A stretch of DNA of 64,000 nt from NCBI RefSeq assembly GCF_019399895.1, contig NC_091875.1, positions 5,084,001 through 5,148,000 of the forward strand. Direction: 5' to 3'. Positions 60,976 through 64,000 of the stretch are shown here, one piece after another; position 1 is the first letter of the stretch; every line of letters starts with the position of its first letter. A program made the translations under genes and the position numbers. This stretch comes from Cardiocondyla obscurior (Eukaryota; Arthropoda; Insecta; Hymenoptera; Formicidae). The notes beneath the pieces were generated by a model. The model did no database searches. It had not been told where the DNA came from and saw nothing but the letters and a program-made list of their open reading frames with translations.

Positions 60976-62540
60976 GAAGACTCATTTATCACATTCCGAG
61001 CTAACAAATGGATATCTCGAAAACCGAGTATCCAATTTTCATAATTCTTTTTTTTTTTAAACATTGTCACGGCATAGTCCGACAACCGATTTTTTTGCAA
61101 CAAAAAAAAAAAGAAATTGTCCTCAAAAAATCACGTTAAGTATAGATCTCTGCCGCCCGCAATCTCCAGCTCTCACGTACTTCTTACTATTCAATTTAGC
61201 GCGTCAGACGATATTATACAGAGATTATTAAATACACCGAAGATATAAAATGTACGGTACTCAAGAGCGCGGAAGAAAAAACGCTAATGATAATTCCGTA
61301 TTCGACAGCACGGATAAAAAGATCGATCATAGAGTATGAAAGGGAGGATAACGATCTCGCTGTTAAGTAATCGCATGCACGCACGTACGCCGAGTCTCGC
61401 GAAATGAAGTAGCGCTACAGCTATATCGGATTCCGACAAAATGCCACACGGCGCTTAAAACATTTTATTTTTATACACAGCTCAGACGTGCCAAGTATAC
61501 GAGACGCGAAATAACGTCACGATAATTCGCACTGTTATCGGGAACGTTTAATTCCGTCAGGGTGCTGACAAAGCTCGAAATCAAAATAGCGAGATCTCGT
61601 TAACGTAAGTGGAGGCTGCGAACGCGCAAATCGAGTAAAATATAATAGTAATTTCGATATTGGCAAAAGTATTGTTATACTGCGATGATCATATCATTTT
61701 TATCACAGAATTATTGAAGGAAAATTTTTTAACGGTGAATTAATGAAAATTCGCGTCTGTATATATTAATTAATGTCTAGGGGTAAACTGACCAAAATCT
61801 GCGCGTACATTCAATGTCTAGTAATGTTCATTAATGCTCATTAATTAATACCGAAGCAATGCCTCGAAATCTGTACACCGTAATGCCTTTAGCGGCTTAC
61901 CTCGAGGCTAGTATGCTATAAAAAGAAAACCATTTCGGAATTATCGTTTTGAAATACCATTGCCAATTTTCCACTACCGATTTTTCAACTATTGGCTTTT
62001 TAATTAATACTGAATATAGTAACTGGACTGAAATAAAAGCAAACGCATTCGGATCAGGATTAAAGTCGAGCAAATAAATTATTTTTCTCGAGGGAAACCG
62101 TATAATTTATAACAAGTCTGAAATTAAAAATAGTCCACCTGTGGTCTAAAATAAATTAAATCTTTTTCTTTTTGGCGAAACGAACATATTAAGTTCCTTG
62201 AAAAAATTCATATTTTCCATAATAATTAAGACATCGAGTTCTTCTCAGGCTCATTTCAAAGACTCATTTCAATGTAAGAGTCGCGTAATAAAAAAAAATT
62301 GGCATTTTATTTCAGGATGGCGAAAAGTGTTAAATTTTGATTGCGAGTGGTCTCGGAAGACTGCGAACGTTTCCGTATCAGAAAGCAACCCCCCTCCCAC
62401 GCGTGTCGGCGCATTCGATCGTCATTGGAGCAACAGTTCCCGACTACCAGGCCTTACAGATCAGACGAGGTCGAACAGACAACTGACTGCGGCGACTGGC
62501 CTGGGTCGGATGATAGCGGCCGCGAGTGACTGCAAGCTGC
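60976..62540. other. AT-rich spacer with MITE-like copy B
   Basis: No gene is recognised. The stretch contains the second copy of the inverted-repeat element (61776-61911) and an acceptor-like TTTTATTTCAG ending at 62315. Confidence 0.5.
61776..61911. mobile_element. short inverted-repeat element, copy B (MITE-like)
   Basis: The left end reads CTAGGGGTAAACTGACCAAAAT and the right end GTACACCGTAATGCC, TTTAGCGGCTTACCTCGAG, GCTAG. The right end is roughly the reverse complement of the left (CTCGAGGTAAGCCGCTAAA). The ends match copy A at 38.88-38.94 kb block by block, while the middle is about 75 nt longer. It is non-coding. The longer middle may be the ancestral state or an insertion. Confidence 0.45.
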
Positions 62541-62543
62541 AAG

Positions 62544-62585
62544 TCAGTCAGTCAGTCAGTCAGTCGGTGGCGCTCCACGCGGTTC
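62544..62585 (+). promoter_or_regulatory. second Inr/DPE-type core promoter with TCAG repeat
   Basis: Five overlapping TCAGTC initiators lie at 62544-62565, with possible +1 A at 62546, 62550, 62554, 62558 or 62562. Only the register with A at 62554 has a DPE match (GGTTC at 62581-62585, exactly +28). The region downstream is GC-rich and UTR-like. It could drive a neighbouring + strand gene or a late kmr isoform. Confidence 0.45.
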
Positions 62586-63172
62586 CACGAGGCTCTCGCG
62601 AGTCGTCGCGTGGACCGTGGACTCGTGCCAGTCCAGTTCGCATCGATCGGTGCGCGGATCGGGTATCGTTTTTGTGCGTCGATCATCGCTGAAAGGGACC
62701 GTGGCGCGATAAAGTGCGGCGCACGCCCGTGCGATTTGTGCGATAACTTAATCGAGAGATTGTACTCCCCCTCCCTCTCCCTCCCCCCGGATGTTGCTAC
62801 CCCGCTGCAGGCCGTTTTTCATCGCGTCTCTATAACTTTTTATCTCCCTTTTTATTATTTGCGCAATCCATTTTCGGGATTTTTGCGAAGAGCCAGATAG
62901 AGATGCGAGTGACACACGTGCACCTGGCGTCGTATAAAATTTTAATGGTATAACGGACATCGCGATAACAATCGCCGCGTCTGGATCCTCGTCGGGTTCC
63001 TAGTCGAAAACATATTCCGCAGGTAAATCGACGACACGCGGCCGTTACGGTACGCGTGGATTGCATATACAACGCGTAAATTCTCTTGAAAGTTCACTCG
63101 AGGCCGTGACATTTTGAGGAAGATGCGCACGATGTTCGTTAAGTATCACGGCGAGCGCTCGGGCAACGTGAT
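62554..63172 (+). CDS. possible first exon of a downstream transcript (coding part 63123-63172)
   Basis: The transcript would start at 62554. An ATG at 63123 with A at -3 opens MRTMFVKYHGERSGNV and reaches a donor-like GTAAGA at 63173 in phase 2. An earlier donor GTAAAT at 63023 would make a purely non-coding first exon instead. Several upstream short frames precede the ATG. No continuation is visible in the last 830 bases, and I do not recognise the peptide, so this is a weak call. Confidence 0.22.
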
Positions 63173-64000
63173 GTAAGAAGAGTTCGGGTAATTTTTACGC
63201 GTCCCGGTGGAAAAATAAGGATCGTGAGCATCGCGTAATTTCTTTGGCGCAAAACGGTTTTTGCTGCGTCTTAAAATATAGCCGCGTCGCGGCGGCATAG
63301 ATATAGGATGCATCGGGTATTAGGTTGCTGAAACCCGAAACTAGAACCGCGAGAGTAATATTTTCACGTGCATTGACGATTTTTGGAATCGCACAGCATC
63401 GCGTTAATGCTCGAAAATCGGAACGAGAAATCATGAAGCGTAAAATATATAAAATCGTATACTTTAATTTCATTTTAACGCCAAGATGTATTTACGGAAT
63501 TTAAAAATAAATAATCTCTATTAGAGTGACGTGTTATTTTTATAGAAGTATTGCTACAGTTTTTAAATAATCTTGAATCGCAGAAAAAAAAAAAATCTAT
63601 ATTTGAAGCTTTTAAAATGTCGCAGCATATCGACGAAACGACCCAATATCTATAGCTTGATAAAAAAAAAAATATAAAATCCGAACCGCGCACAGGCGTA
63701 CTTCTCTATTTCTGCCGAAATGGTATCTATTGTTAATTCGATAAACGAATAAGCCGATAAACTCATGGCAGTATGGATCGATACGCGGACTTTATTGTCC
63801 GTGCTGACGGAATAGTTGTATAAGCCCCGACGATCTTATTCGATTGGCTCTCAAAATAACTCGTGTCCCACGATCTTTAATCAAGCCAATTTCCCGATCG
63901 AGCTATCTATAGAAACTCGTTCGAACTCATATTTTTTTAAATTTCGGCCAATTTTTTTTCGATATCCAGCGCGATTGTTGCGTTTTTGTATTTTCGAAAA
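63173..64000. other. unassigned sequence to window end
   Basis: No recognisable exon or repeat. AT-rich with A/T runs. It would be the first part of an intron if the transcript proposed from 62554 is real. Confidence 0.45.

Overview
The window reads as nuclear DNA of an insect, most likely a hymenopteran such as an ant. CpG is frequent, long A/T homopolymers are scattered throughout, introns are large with GT..AG borders and pyrimidine-rich acceptors, and one fly-type core promoter has an exact Inr-DPE spacing. Nothing prokaryotic in gene layout is present. The species cannot be fixed from the sequence alone.

One gene dominates the window. On the + strand, from about 13.1 kb to at least 56.9 kb, eleven coding exons can be chained with matching phases at every junction. 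They encode a long protein with one N-terminal pleckstrin homology (PH) domain of the PLEKHA4/5/6/7 type, followed by conserved basic and disordered segments and a huge 4.7-kb exon. This is best called the insect PLEKHA orthologue, kramer (kmr) in Drosophila. As modelled it starts in a 32-nt first coding exon at 13383, crosses introns of 5.1 and 22.1 kb, and then runs through exons 3-11 between 40.8 and 56.98 kb. Read to the in-frame TGA at 56980-56982 the product is 2,547 residues. A perfect-looking donor at 56942 means it may instead continue to exons further downstream.

The flanks are sparse. From 1 to 13.1 kb the only supportable gene is a 65-codon single-exon ORF (2314-2511) for a secreted, very basic peptide with an Ile-rich/His-Arg-rich mature region and close poly(A) signals. 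The gene has no relative that I recognise. From 57 to 64 kb there is a second Inr/DPE-like promoter, with a five-fold TCAG repeat, at about 62.55 kb and a possible short first coding exon ending at 63172. These could serve a downstream gene or a late promoter of kmr. A short minus-strand ORF of protein-like composition lies at 60.8-61.0 kb.

Mobile or repeated DNA is limited to small non-coding elements: a 265-bp foldback element (41789-42053) with long inverted arms and flanking TA, and two diverged copies of another small inverted-repeat element (38.88 kb and 61.78 kb). There are also several microsatellites and homopolymer tracts. No rRNA, convincing tRNA, CRISPR or transposase gene was seen. 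All exon borders come from reading by eye and phase matching, without transcript or homology searches.
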